NCBI GenBank assembly: GCA_016584305.1
Contig: JACEEZ010018473.1
Span: 65,001 to 129,000, forward strand
Reading direction: 5' to 3'
DNA length: 64,000 nucleotides
Source of the DNA: Chionoecetes opilio
Taxonomy: Eukaryota > Arthropoda > Malacostraca > Decapoda > Majidae
Program-made: the position numbers and the translations under genes
In this document: one piece after another, positions 10,820 through 21,315 of the stretch
How the letters are laid out: each line of letters opens with the position of its first letter
Position numbering within the stretch: position 1 is the stretch's first letter
The notes under the pieces: generated by a model
What the model saw: the letters and a program-made list of their open reading frames with translations, nothing else
What the model was told of the DNA's origin: nothing
The model's database searches: none

Positions 10820-11420
10820 CAACAGGTCTGAGGTCTGGTAACCCTGGCCCGAGTCTCTTGGATGTCAACACCACCTCGCCGCGCCTCGCCGCCTCAGCCA
10901 TCCCTCCAAGGGCCTCGCACTGTTATCCCTCACAGCCCACCTACACCGCCTCCCTCTGCCCCCTGACCCTCACCGCCCCTACTGCAGGAAAGTCTCGTTG
11001 GAATCCATTGACCTCTGGCTGCTGCAGTGTCCACGCCCCCACGCCCACCTATAGTGCCTAGTGCCACACTCTCAACGCCTCGCCCTGAACGCGACCTTTG
11101 ACCTGGCCTGCTGGCGGCGGCTGGCGTCCCCCCCTCACGGCACGCTGTCCCCCACCCCCCTGTGCCTTCCTGAAGCAGACACGTCAGCTGCCACGCCTGT
11201 GATACCACCAGGGCTCCTAGGGTTCCTCGGAATCCTCGCAGCCCTCACCACCACCAAGACAACCACCGCCTGGCCGAGACACTGCTACTAGCTGAACAGG
11301 AACACTGGACCCAGAGCAGGGACAGTGACAAGGACTGGCCAAGACACTGCCAGGCAGGGCAACAATAACAGGGGCAGTGACAAAGCTTGAGAGCCAGGCA
11401 TCAAGTAGCCAGGCTCAGCC
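10820..11420 (+). promoter_or_regulatory. GC-rich 5' flank of FBXO22
   Basis: Roughly 600 bp clearly more GC-rich than its surroundings, ending directly at the FBXO22 start codon. It most likely holds the promoter and 5' untranslated region. It has several open frames on both strands, but none gives a protein I recognise. Confidence 0.45.
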
Positions 11421-14400
11421 ATGGCCGCGTCGGGGCGAGAGGAGGTGGACAGCGGCTCGGCCATCGGTAACCTGCTGTCGGGCTCCTGGGAACTGACTCA
11501 GGTACGTACGTGGTAGTCACCCAGGTCTTGCCCACGCGAGCTAGTGCCAGATTTGACCAATTTCAACACTTGTATGGGCTGGGTATTGGGCAAAGATGGA
11601 GGTCCTGGTGATGGCTCTTGAGGCGCTGCACGAGGAGGCAAAGCCTTTGGGACTTGAGGTCTCCTGGCTTAAGACCAAGGTCCAGGTGTTTGGAGGCTTA
11701 CTAGATGAAACAGTACAGTCTGTTCATGCGTGCGGGTAGTATGTGGTAGTATGCATAGGCGTGTAAAGGCCTATTACCTGCATAGCCCATCAGTGCCAAC
11801 TTCGGCTATATGGGCATGTGGCACGCTACCCTGAAACCGATCCTTCCCATTGGGTTGTTCCCACACTACCACTCACCACCGTCGGCGCTTGCCGGGTAAA
11901 AATCACAATTCGGGGAATAAATCTTATTTGCCATTTATATTATATATTGATCTTGGCAGGACCCGAACCTGCACGGCTTATACATCGCCTTCCGATGAAC
12001 CCACAGTCGGTGACGGTACCACCAGATCAAACTGATATATCTGCTTGGTCAGCGGTCGTCCAGATACTTTCTTGCATTGCAAAACTGCAGTGATACCTCA
12101 GCTTCTCATGTTAATATTATCCCCGACAGTAAAATAAATAACTTTAAAGATTCATTGTATCCGCAGAAAATCCTTGAAAACCTGAGTTACTGTGAGGTGG
12201 CTCGGCTGCGCTTGGTGTGCCGGACATGGGCCGAGGTCGGCAAGATGATCGTGGCCAAACGCGCCTCCTCCACTACCTCACCATCCACCCCCACTGCATC
12301 CCCACCACCCACGGCAAGGTAATGAGCTGTTTGCTTCAATGGTTCTTATTACTGGATTGAGTCCAGCTTAGTCATTTCTCATAGTAATGTTAATAGTGTT
12401 ATCAGCAGCGTAACAACGGGTGTCCACGGCCATTACAGGTGGCTATTGGGGAGGCCTCGCCTGCTGTCCTGTTTGATAACTTCTTCAAGCACTTACTGAG
12501 CAAGCCGAGGTACTGCCTGGCTTTCTGCAATGCCAACTGGGTCAGCAGGACAGACATCTTTCACCACCCTACCACCAAGGGTGAGTGGGAGGCGCGAGGA
12601 GGATGTGCGAGGCTGGTGTGGGATGTGAGGCTATCATAAGACTGAAGAGTGAACATGTTAATGATAAGATATAGCAAGGGTCGCACACACTCTGCTTTAC
12701 CACAACTTTTACTGTTTGTACTATCAGGTTATTATCAGGAGCAATAAGTAACACCCCAGTCTTCCCCCCCCCACAGCTCCCATGACGCTGATCGAGTACC
12801 TGCGAGACACCTTGCCGCTGTCCTGTGAGGTGGGTGTGGTGTCTGCCTCGGGCATCATCGGCACGGTGGAGATGGCCTTCCAGGGCCACCTGCTGCACTG
12901 TGCCCAGACCATGAACCAGGAGATTCTCAACTTCCTGGAGGAGGGCACAGAGGACGCGCTCGGCAGACCCGCCAAGCGTTGCCGCAAGGAGAAGAGGGCG
13001 GAGGAGAGTGGGGAGGCGGAGGGGAAGGTGGATAAGGTGGATAAGGTGGATAAGGTGGTGTGTGAGGCGTGGAAGCCCCATGTGGGTTACAGCATTGAGA
13101 TCGAGCAGAACAGCCGCTCCATGGTGGACCCCGACGCCGTGTCCCTCCTGGTCATTCCCCATCATCCCGGCGTCACCATGAAGTTCTTTGACATCTCACC
13201 GCAAAAGTTCTACGCTGATTACGTAAGTGTTGGTACATGTGTTGCCTTGCTTGACATGGAGTGTAGTGGCGTCTACACTGATGCCTGTGTCTTGCAGCTG
13301 CCTCAAAGGCTGGCCACGGCAAGTGTAGTGGCGTCTATACTGACAGTGGCGGCTCGTGATAAAATAAAATGGGGGGACTGCAGCTTCACACAACAGTAGG
13401 ATACATAAATTTTACCTATCTCAGGTATGAGTTGTAGTTGATGTTCACGGATTTCAGGGCATGGTAGTAGTGGTGGTGGTAGAAGGGATGGTGGGGGTGG
13501 CAGTAGAGGGGATGGCTGAGGTGGTGATGGTAGAATTACAGTATTACTTGAAAATAAAGTCAGTGCCGCTTGATTTTGCCGCCGCCCGCCGTCACTATGC
13601 ACACCGTTTACACGCACTGGCTGGGGACGAGACTAAGAGCTGGGGGACAAGACTAAAAAGCTGCACGGCTGCAGCTCTTGGCATTCACAAGTGGCGCGGC
13701 GGCGGCAGCAGACATGAATCGTACAGCAAATATGAAAGTAACTTACATTTAGGTCTGGTTTTAATGAAAATTCACTTAGTAACGTATTGAAAATAACCTA
13801 TAATGACTTTTTATTATGATATATTTGTTGGGAGTGTATCAATTCTGCTGTGTCTCTAAAGACATCATACACCTGGCAGTGAGTGTCTGCGGGTGCTGCA
13901 GCTCCGCAGCCCTATGCCACGAGCCGCCACTGTCAACTGACGCCTGTGTCTTACAGCTGCCTCAAAAGCTGGCCATGGCATACAGTCTCCATGTACACGT
14001 GTCTGATCCAGTCTTGATGTCTGGTCTAGGCAAGTCTCTCTGAATGAGGTGACTGATAGAACAAGTCTGATCGTGTCCATGCATGTCCTCCCCCCACCCC
14101 TCTCGCTCTAGTCCTCCAGCAACCTGGCATGAACAGATAGACCAAAGGCCAAATACAATAATTCATCACTCAGTTGTTTGATGTCTTGACAAATACTGGC
14201 TTTTGATGCTCAACTCTTAACGTCTGACCCGAGCTTCTCCCGTCAGCGTGGAGGCAAAACGTGCTCCCACAAGCTGCTGATAACTGAAGGGGAGTTCAAT
14301 GAGCTGATGTGTCTCTCCCCCTGCGACCACCTGACCTCCCTGCTCCTCTTCGACACCTGCTATGACGACAACTTCACCAATGGATTCGTGAAGGCGGCTC

Positions 14401-16353
14401 TCAATAGGTGGGTGAATCAGAGTTTGGTATCTATCTATCTATCTATCTATCTCTATGGGAATCAGTCAATGTATCATCTTATTTGAGATGTTAATGTGTG
14501 TTTTAATCTTTAATGAAACTTTTGAAGAACTATTTGAGGGACCTTTCATTCAGAGCCAGTTTTTCTCCTCCCCCCCTCTCTCTCTTCTCCTTTCTTCTAT
14601 CTGCTATTCTACCTTCAATTTTTATCTTTTCTATTTTATCTCCTCCCTCTATCTCACCTCTCTCTATCTCACCTCTCTCTCACCACCTCTCTTACCTCCT
14701 CTCTCTCTCTCTCTCACCTCTCCTCTCTCTCTCTCACCTCTCCTCTCTCTCTCCCACCCTTCACCCGCCAGAGAGGACTACAAGATAGCACTGGGTGGAG
14801 GCGTAGCAGATACCTATCAGGGCGTAAAGAGTGGCAAGTGTGAGCAGATGACGGACCGCATCTTTGGGGTGGCGGTGAGCGGCCCGAACATCATGGCTGC
14901 CTCGGTCGTCATCCCCTCTAGTGTGGACAACCCAAAAAACATTGGTCGCTACATGCTTATGGTGGGTATTGAAAAGTGTTTCTGATAGTTTTGATTTAAA
15001 ATGGAAATAGGGAAAAACTGGTTCACAAATAGGGTTGTAAGTGATTGGAATGGAGTTGTGCCAACCATCACAGCCCTCAAGTGAGCCTCCAGGGCCTACC
15101 ATCTGAACCCTGGAGGTCACTGCCTACGGGCGCTATAGGCATGGATGTAAAAAAAAGAAGAGAAAAAAATATTACTTTTGCTCCTAACGTAAATTTTGGA
15201 ATAATATTTTAGGTCGTTGGTTCTTTAAGGGACTCGTTCTCTGCGGCACCGTAGTGTATTTGTAATTCAGAGATTAAATGAACCCCTTTTTTCTGCAGCT
15301 CAAATCGTGTGGTCTCCCTGAGAAGCAGAGTATGGCCTTCATGTTCACGTGTTGTGGTCGGGGACACACCTCCTGGCTGTCCATCCCTAAGAAGTTCAGG
15401 TAAAGGTTAGGAGTAAGGGTGGATGTAGGTAGTATTAAGTAACAGGCACTACCACGCCAACACCGGGTCGGGGGCGCGGTTACCACGTCCCTGACCTCTA
15501 CTTCTTATTGTGTTTGTGGCTTAAGTTTAGTTTTTACAGGGAGGGGATGCAAGCCTGTCCCCAACCAATTATGTCAGGGAATTGGATCTGGGTCTGGATG
15601 GCCATTGACTCAATAGTGAGTTCATCTGCCCTTAAAGATGGTCTTATTTTTAGTCCAGCACACCCTGCGCACTGGTGAAACCAGTGGGGGAGCCGGTTTA
15701 GTCGCCGACAATCCGACCATGCAGCTGGTTGTACTGGGTTACAGGTTACCAGTAGCAGGGGTCATGAATTGTTACCTCAAGTAGCCATTAAGAAACGCAG
15801 TGTAATTCCCTGACCCTACAACCCACCCATCATTAGGCATTGTTACATAAAGTAGCCATTAACCCTGCAGACCCAGAAATGTAATTTCCATTATTATTTG
15901 GGTGCCATTAGACGATTTTTAGTGAATATAAGTAATATTTTATAGATATGACCTGTTTAGTAGCCTTGTCCACTTGCTAATTTTGCATATTAAGCTACTT
16001 TTCGAAATTTCATGGCTAACAACAGACGGTTTTATATATTAATTGAAAGATCTGGGCGTGAGGGGGTTAAGAAAGGCAGCATAATTCCCTCAGCCTACGG
16101 GCCTACACCCTACCCATCATTATGCGGTTACCTCCCCATCAGCTATGAGAACGTGGAGACCAAGGCCTTCCGACGGATCTTCCCCAACACGCCAATCTTT
16201 GGGTTCTTCGGGCGCGGCGAGATTGGCATCACACACCTGCCCAAGTACCCTGCGGCGGAGGGTGGCGGCGCGGGGGGGGAGGCGTCACCCAAGAAGAGGA
16301 GGAGAGCCTTCCACCAATACACCACCATCATTGTCCTCCTCTCCTTCCTATAA
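11421..16353 (+). CDS. FBXO22: F-box only protein 22 (F-box plus FIST domains)
   Basis: Substrate receptor of an SCF (SKP1-CUL1-F-box) ubiquitin ligase in its vertebrate orthologue. Exons: 11421-11501, 12167-12318, 12439-12580, 12777-13222, 14247-14407, 14772-14961, 15299-15399, 16143-16353, all with GT-AG borders and matching phases. The total of 1484 nt implies about 494 residues after allowing for one missing base; human FBXO22 is 403. The F-box spans exons 1-2 (KILENLSYCEVARLRLVCRT). FIST-type hallmarks follow: IALGGGVAD, AFMFTCCGRG, and near the C-terminus FGFFGRGEIG and YTTII. Exon 4 has a basic stretch (KRCRKEKR) and a KVDKVDKVDKV run from a tandem 9-bp repeat. The F-box frame and the frame entering exon 3 disagree inside exon 2, near 12255-12265, so one base appears to be missing there. 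The other exons are intact, which favours a sequence error over a pseudogene. Confidence 0.92.
11948..12030 (-). mobile_element. tRNA-derived SINE head in FBXO22 intron 1
   Basis: On the minus strand this folds as a class-II tRNA-like sequence. The ends TTGATCT and AGATCAA pair, and a B-box-like GCAGGTTCGGGTCCTGC closes the T arm. The SINE body probably continues on the minus strand down to about 11740. Not a plausible functional tRNA. Confidence 0.5.
13261..13980 (+). repeat. Tandem pair of a 62-bp unit, the second split by a transposon
   Basis: The unit contains GTGTAGTGGCGTCTACACTG, then GCCTGTGTCTTGCAGCTGCC. Unit 1 is intact at about 13261-13322. Unit 2 is interrupted at 13343 and resumes at 13941. 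It lies in FBXO22 intron 4. Confidence 0.8.
13344..13932. mobile_element. Non-autonomous hAT-type element
   Basis: 589 bp with terminal inverted repeats CAGTGGCGGCTCGTG and CACGAGCCGCCACTG. The flanking 8-mers are TATACTGA (13336-13343) and TCAACTGA (13933-13940), each one base from TACACTGA in the adjacent uninterrupted unit. An 8-bp duplication with CAGTGGCGG ends fits hAT. Internal frames do not encode a transposase. Confidence 0.85.
14428..14770. repeat. (ATCT)n then pyrimidine-rich (CT)n tract
   Basis: The CT-rich part ends at the acceptor of FBXO22 exon 6 (AG at 14770-14771) and so serves as its polypyrimidine tract. Confidence 0.85.
15000..15058 (+). mobile_element. Short CR1-like LINE fragment
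   Basis: GGAAATAGGGAAAAACTGGT through AAGTGATTGGAATGGA matches the NWFTNRVVxxWNG-coding part of the family. It lies in FBXO22 intron 6. Confidence 0.65.
15859..16070 (+). mobile_element. TTAA MITE, copy 5, in FBXO22 intron 7
   Basis: TTAA on both sides. The left TIR is somewhat diverged (ACCCTGCAGACCCAGA) and the right is TCTGGGCGTGAGGGGG. It ends 72 bp before the exon 8 acceptor. Confidence 0.88.
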
Positions 16354-16405
16354 TGATAATGCCAGTGAGGGTTGGGTCCTGAGAGGTACAAATGTTGCTA
16401 TTATG

Positions 16406-16525
16406 CCAGATGAACACCGAATGCACTTGGGTGGACTTCTATTTTTTTCTGGTGAGGTTTGATGTGTTTTGAATTAATCTGCTGACCGTTTGTGTCGCAA
16501 TTATTTTTATTTTTTAGTGTTAGAT

Positions 16526-16570
<45 letters not shown>

Positions 16571-16698
16571 GTTAGGTAAAGGTTTGGTAAAGGTTCGGTT
16601 AGGTTTAATTATTTTTTTTTTTGCAGATTTTTCAAAACGCATCGAAACTCGCCAGAAAAAAAGTTTCGTCCACCAAAGTAAGTTCTGTGTTCATCTGG
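16406..16698. mobile_element. Palindromic MITE family P, copy 1
   Basis: Long inverted arms: CCAGATGAACACCGAATGCA at the left mirrors TTCTGTGTTCATCTGG at the right, and CAGAAAAAAAG-type arms mirror TTTTTTTCTGG. The loop carries poly(T) and a TTAGGTAAAGG-type stretch. It lies about 50 bp past the FBXO22 stop. Relatives are at 54866 and 62128. Confidence 0.8.
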
Positions 16699-17077
16699 AA
16701 ATTTAGCCCAATGTTAAGTCTGGCTTCATCACACCCATGCTTCCCTCACTGCCTTAATGATTTCTCAGCACAGACACAGGTGAACAAGCTTGTCTTTCAT
16801 TTCTTTATCTGGGATAGGTTTAGCGTCTACGGGATTTGTACTCCTTGACGGCATCCCTGGTCTGGGTGGAGCAGCCGGAACAGTACGTGTGTAGGTATGT
16901 ACACGTACGTCAGTTTTTTTGTAAGCTTTTGTTAGAATATTTTGATACTATTTTTAGGGAACAAGGCCGATGCATTAAAGGTGCATCAAATATATATCAT
17001 TCATATTTCCTCAAGCTGTAAAGTGGTATTTATAAATTTCACTTAACATGTAAACCTCGTCTGTAAAGTGATAAAGA

Positions 17078-17460
17078 TATTTCAGAGGGTGAACACATGT
17101 AGATCAGATCTCCACACTGAAGGGAGATTACTAGCTAAGGTGGCCTAGAGACAAGCCTTCAGACGCTTAGCACAGTGCTTAGTGCCTCCCGCCAGTGCCA
17201 GTGTTGTTAAGCCTCACACTAACTACTCCAGCCTCCTGAAGTGTGGCAATCCCTGGGTCACTCTTCAAACAAGGTCATATCAACCATTACATATTCATCT
17301 TGGTCATTATCTTGTAAACTTGTCAACCTGCTAGAGGTCTCCTTAGTGAAGCTCTGCTGTAAATAAAGCTGCTGTAAATAGTGATCATGATTCTGTATAA
17401 AGCTTCAAGTCCTTAATGTTAAACCAGTGTCAGCCATCACTCTAATAAATGCATTGCCTA
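17078..17460 (+). repeat. Segmental duplication, copy 1
   Basis: Nearly identical to 19402-19773. Contains AAATAAAGC-type sequences (for example AATAAA at 17362-17367) that could serve as a FBXO22 poly(A) signal, but this is unproven. Confidence 0.85.
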
Positions 17461-17506
17461 ACAATTGCCCTTCCTTGCCCTTGCTTTAACGTGGCCGTAA
17501 CCTCAC

Positions 17507-17860
17507 AGTGGGACCCGTAACCTCACAGTGGGACCCGTAACCTCACAGTGGGACCCGTAACCTCACAGTGGGACCCGTAACCTCACAGTGGGACCCGTAA
17601 CCTCACAGTGGGACCCGCAACCTCACAGTGGGACCCGTAACCTCACAGTGGGACCCGTAACCTCACAGTGGGACCCGTAACCTCACAGTGGGACCCGTAA
17701 CCTCACAGTGGGACCCGTAACCTCACAGTGGGACCCGTAACCTCACAGTGGGACCCGTAACCTCACAGTGGGACCCTTAACCTCACAGTGGGACCCTTAA
17801 CCTCACAGTGGGACCCGTAACCTCACAGTGGGACCCGTAACCTCACAGTGGGACCCGCAG
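17507..17860. repeat. 20-bp minisatellite
   Basis: About 17-18 copies of CCTCACAGTGGGACCCGTAA, almost without variation (three units carry CTTAA or CGCAA). Confidence 0.97.
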
Positions 17861-18175
17861 ACCTCAAGGTGCTGCGTCACATTAGCACATTGTCAAGGGA
17901 GATAAAAGGCACAAGATTGTCAGTTGTAGATATACTTTGTGATATAATATGTCTGTGTAAACAAAAGAAACTGCCAACTGTACAACACCATAAAACAACA
18001 CTATGCATCACTTAACATTGTCATTCATAAAAGAAGACAGAGTATTTTGAGCCAGGCAAAGTGTAAACAAGTCGTCGTCATTGCCACGCCACCTGAAGCC
18101 CGTCACAACACCCTAAGGCTTCCCACCACGGCACTCTGTATTCAAGACTACATCATGCAATAAATGCTGTCTATA

Positions 18176-18387
18176 TTAACCCCTTGAGACCCAGAACCTC
18201 ATTTCCATTGTAATTTAGAGACAATTAGACGATTTTTAGTGACTATAAGCAATATTTTATAGATATGACCTGCTTAGTATCCTTCTTGACTAGCTAATTT
18301 GGTTTATTTAGTTACTTTTCGTTATTTTATGGTTAACAACAGACAATTTTTTATAGCAAAGGAAAGATCTGGGCGTGAAGGGGTTAA
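18176..18387 (+). mobile_element. TTAA MITE, copy 6, nested in a tandem array
   Basis: Inserted at TTAA inside a unit of the 62-bp array: CTATATTAA before it and TTAAAGACTCCC after it. A clean TTAA duplication. Confidence 0.92.
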
Positions 18388-19030
18388 AGACTCCCTTGCT
18401 ATAAACACATCTTTGCTATGAATAATGCAATAAATAGTGTCTATATTAAAGACTCCCTTGCTATAAACACATCTTTGCTATGAATAATGCAATAAATAGT
18501 GTCTATATTAAAGACTCCCTTGCTATAAACACATCTTTGCTATGAATAATGCAATAAATAGTGTCTATATTAAAGACTCCCTTGCTATAAACACATCTTT
18601 GCTATGAATAATGCAATAAATAGTGTCTATATTAAAGACTCCCTTGCTATAAACACATCTTTGCTATGAATAATGCAATAAATAGTGTCTATATTAAAGA
18701 CTCCCTTGCTATAAACACATCTTTGCTATGAATAATGCAATAAATAGTGTCTATATTAAAGACTCCCTTGCTATAAACACATCTTTGCTATGAATAATGC
18801 AATAAATAGTGTCTATATTAAAGACTCCCTTGCTATAAACACATCTTTGCTATGAATAATGCAATAAATAGTGTCTATATTAAAGACTCCCTTGCTATAA
18901 ACACATCTTTGCTATGAATAATGCAATAAATAGTGTCTATATTAAAGACTCCCTTGCTATAAACACATCTTTGCTATGAATAATGCAATAAATAGTGTCT
19001 ATATTAAAGACTCCCTTGCTATAAACACAT
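18388..19030. repeat. 62-bp tandem array
   Basis: About ten near-perfect copies of a unit starting AAGACTCCCTTGCTATAAAC and ending GTGTCTATATTA. A first partial unit lies left of the MITE at 18150-18179. Confidence 0.97.
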
Positions 19031-19401
19031 TTTGCCATGCCTCCAATGCACACACTTGCCGTACATCTCTATGCCTGGCAGCTTTACTACTTCACCTGAC
19101 TCACTGACTGGCTACAGGGCTGCAAGGAGACACAGCCCCTGCAATGGTACACTTGTTAACACCTCGGCCTGGCATGACGGAGGAAAATGTACTATAGAAA
19201 ATGACAGAAGATGAAACATAGGATTACGTAGTGTTAAAGTATATGAAACTCAGACCTTTTTCTTCTTTCTGTTTCACGTCAGTTTTTCCCGTAATTTTGA
19301 TGAGGTTTATGAGGTATGAAGCTCAAACCAAGATCTTGTGAGGGTGGGAAGGCATGAGCTATTAAGGCCGCCCTGTTGGGGAGCAGAGAGTCAAGACAAT
19401 A

Positions 19402-19773
19402 TATTTCAGAGGGTGAGCACATGTAGATTTTACTGAAAGGAGTTATTAGCTAAGGTGGCCTAGAGACAAGCCTTCAGACGCTTAGCACGGTGCTTAGTGC
19501 CTCCCGCCAGTGCCAGTGTTGTTAAGCCTCACACTAACTACTCCAGCCTCCTGAAGTGTGGCAATCCCTGGGTCACTCTTCAAACAAGGTCATTCAACCA
19601 TTACATATTCATCTTGGTCATTATCTTGTAAAGTTGTCAACCTGCTAGAGGTCTCCTTAGTGAAGCTCTACTGTAAATAAAGCTGCTGTAAATAGTGATC
19701 ATGATTCTGTATAAAGCTTCAAGTCCTTAATGTTAAACCAGTGTCAGCCATCACCCTAATAAATGCATTGCCC
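19402..19773 (+). repeat. Segmental duplication, copy 2
   Basis: Second copy of 17078-17460. Two tandem arrays and the nested MITE lie between the copies. Confidence 0.85.
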
Positions 19774-19814
19774 CACGAAGGTTGTATCGGAGTTCTGGAC
19801 ATGATGCATTGCCT

Positions 19815-19815
<1 letters not shown>

Positions 19816-19873
<58 letters not shown>
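19816..19873. repeat. (CA)n microsatellite
   Basis: Uninterrupted CA run of about 56 bp. Confidence 0.98.
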
Positions 19874-20394
19874 CTAGCCTTATAGCTGCCAGACAGAAAG
19901 ATTCCCCTAACAGAAGTCACAAAAGATTCCGCCGCGATGTCTTCAGTCACTGGAAACACAACCTCAAAGGAAGATAAACAGAGAATGACACACTGGGAGG
20001 CATGGAAGGTGGCGAGTGTCTGTCTGTCTGTGTGTCATGAGGTGATTGTCGCAAAACTGTGTTAACTGTTCACTGTAGTTTGTCCTTTGCCTCCCACCCA
20101 TCACAGCAAGGGAAGAAATGGCATTATGGTGGTGATTACTATATGATTTCCTAACCTCTAAACTCTGGTGTAAGCTTTGAAGCAAACAAGATTATAAATG
20201 TACTTACTGATAATATAAGCAAACAATTCACACACACATACACACACACACATACTCACATTTAGTCATATATACTCATCTATAGTGACATGTTATCCAG
20301 ATAGCCATACTTACCTACCACCACTAACATTACATGATAGGTGATAAAGTTATATAAATTCAGTTATGTACAGACGCTAGTGTGTATACTCTGG

Positions 20395-20793
20395 TTTTTT
20401 TTAACGAGGCGAAAAATCCTGACCCCTTGCTGCTTACTGACTGATATTTGATGCCAGGAGAAGGGAATACTACGCTTCTTCTAAATTCCAGCTTGTTTTA
20501 TCGTAGTAACCCTATTATCAGGTAAACATTGGCATCATTTTAAGCATGAGACTTTAACCCCTTGAGGCCCAGAACGTAATTTCCATTATAATTTGGGATT
20601 AGACAATTTTTAGTGACTATAAGCAATATTTTATAGCTATGACCTGTTTACTATCCTTGTCCACTAACTAATTTTGTATATTCAGTTACTTCTCGTTATT
20701 TTATGGCTCGACAACATACAATTTCATATAGCCAAGGAAAGATTTGGGCGTGAAGGGGTTAAGATAGAATGGAATTTTTGCCTCGTTAAAAAG
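20395..20793 (+). mobile_element. MITE family T, copy 1, split by a TTAA MITE
   Basis: Ends TTTTTTAACGAGGCGAAAAA and GGAATTTTTGCCTCGTTAAA are inverted repeats. The 209-bp MITE at 20554-20762 interrupts it. Other copies are at 29832 and 52478. Confidence 0.82.
20554..20762 (+). mobile_element. TTAA MITE, copy 7, nested
   Basis: Sits at the TTAA that is uninterrupted in the related element at 29832 (GAGACCTTAAGATAG). This is the third clean TTAA target duplication in the window. Confidence 0.92.
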
Positions 20794-20857
20794 AAGAATA
20801 GGAATACAGTGAAGTGCTCCATCAATTCCCACCTGAAGCAGACACCGTATCTTACTG

Positions 20858-21011
20858 TTACCTTTTCTGCGCCACAAATATCACTCCCATCAGTAGGCAG
20901 GCATGTTTTCACCCTACAGCTGGAGACCCTCATAGGTTAGGTTAGGTTAGGTTGGCCTTTTATGTGCCACAAATACCTCTCCTCCCATCAGTAGGCAGGA
21001 ATGTTATCACC
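20858..21011 (-). repeat. Tandem duplication of the VPS35 CDS/3'UTR boundary
   Basis: About 80 bp around the VPS35 stop codon (TATGAGGGTCTCCAGCTG, stop, then about 60 bp of 3' flank) are repeated at 20858-20937. GTTAGGTTAGGTTAGG separates the copies. The duplicate has TAG where the real stop is TGA. Confidence 0.8.
20934..20955. repeat. Short (TTAGG)n run
   Basis: Three to four TTAGG units, the arthropod telomere motif. They sit at a duplication joint inside a gene's 3' flank, so this is an interstitial trace and not a telomere. Confidence 0.8.
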
Positions 21012-21280
21012 TCACAGCTGGAGACCCTCGTAGGTGGGGCCCTCGGCGGGTGGCTCCTGCTGGCGTAGCTGCAGGTGGGCGAGTGTGTTGGTGAGGTGGC
21101 GGGAGATCTGGTCGGTCTCCTCGGTGGTCTCCAGGTTGGCTAAGTCCTCCTTCACCTTGCTGACTAACTGGTTCAGCATCGCCACTGTCACCTGTGTGGG
21201 GATGGTTGGAGGTGTGTAGGTAAGTATGTAGTAGTAGTAGTAGTAGTAGTAGTAGAGTAGTAGTAGTAGTAGTAGTAGTA

Positions 21281-21315
<35 letters not shown>

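Noticed and set aside
10816..11291. A protein-coding gene in the GC-rich region upstream of FBXO22
   Set aside because: Frames are short and Pro/Thr/Ala-rich, broken by stops, with no domain; better explained as promoter and 5' UTR.
17507..17860. Regular repeats that could suggest a CRISPR array, as could 27276, 58350 and 59527
   Set aside because: Units are head-to-tail without unique spacers, and the window is eukaryotic.
20934..20955. Telomere
   Set aside because: Only three to four TTAGG units inside a gene's 3' flank.
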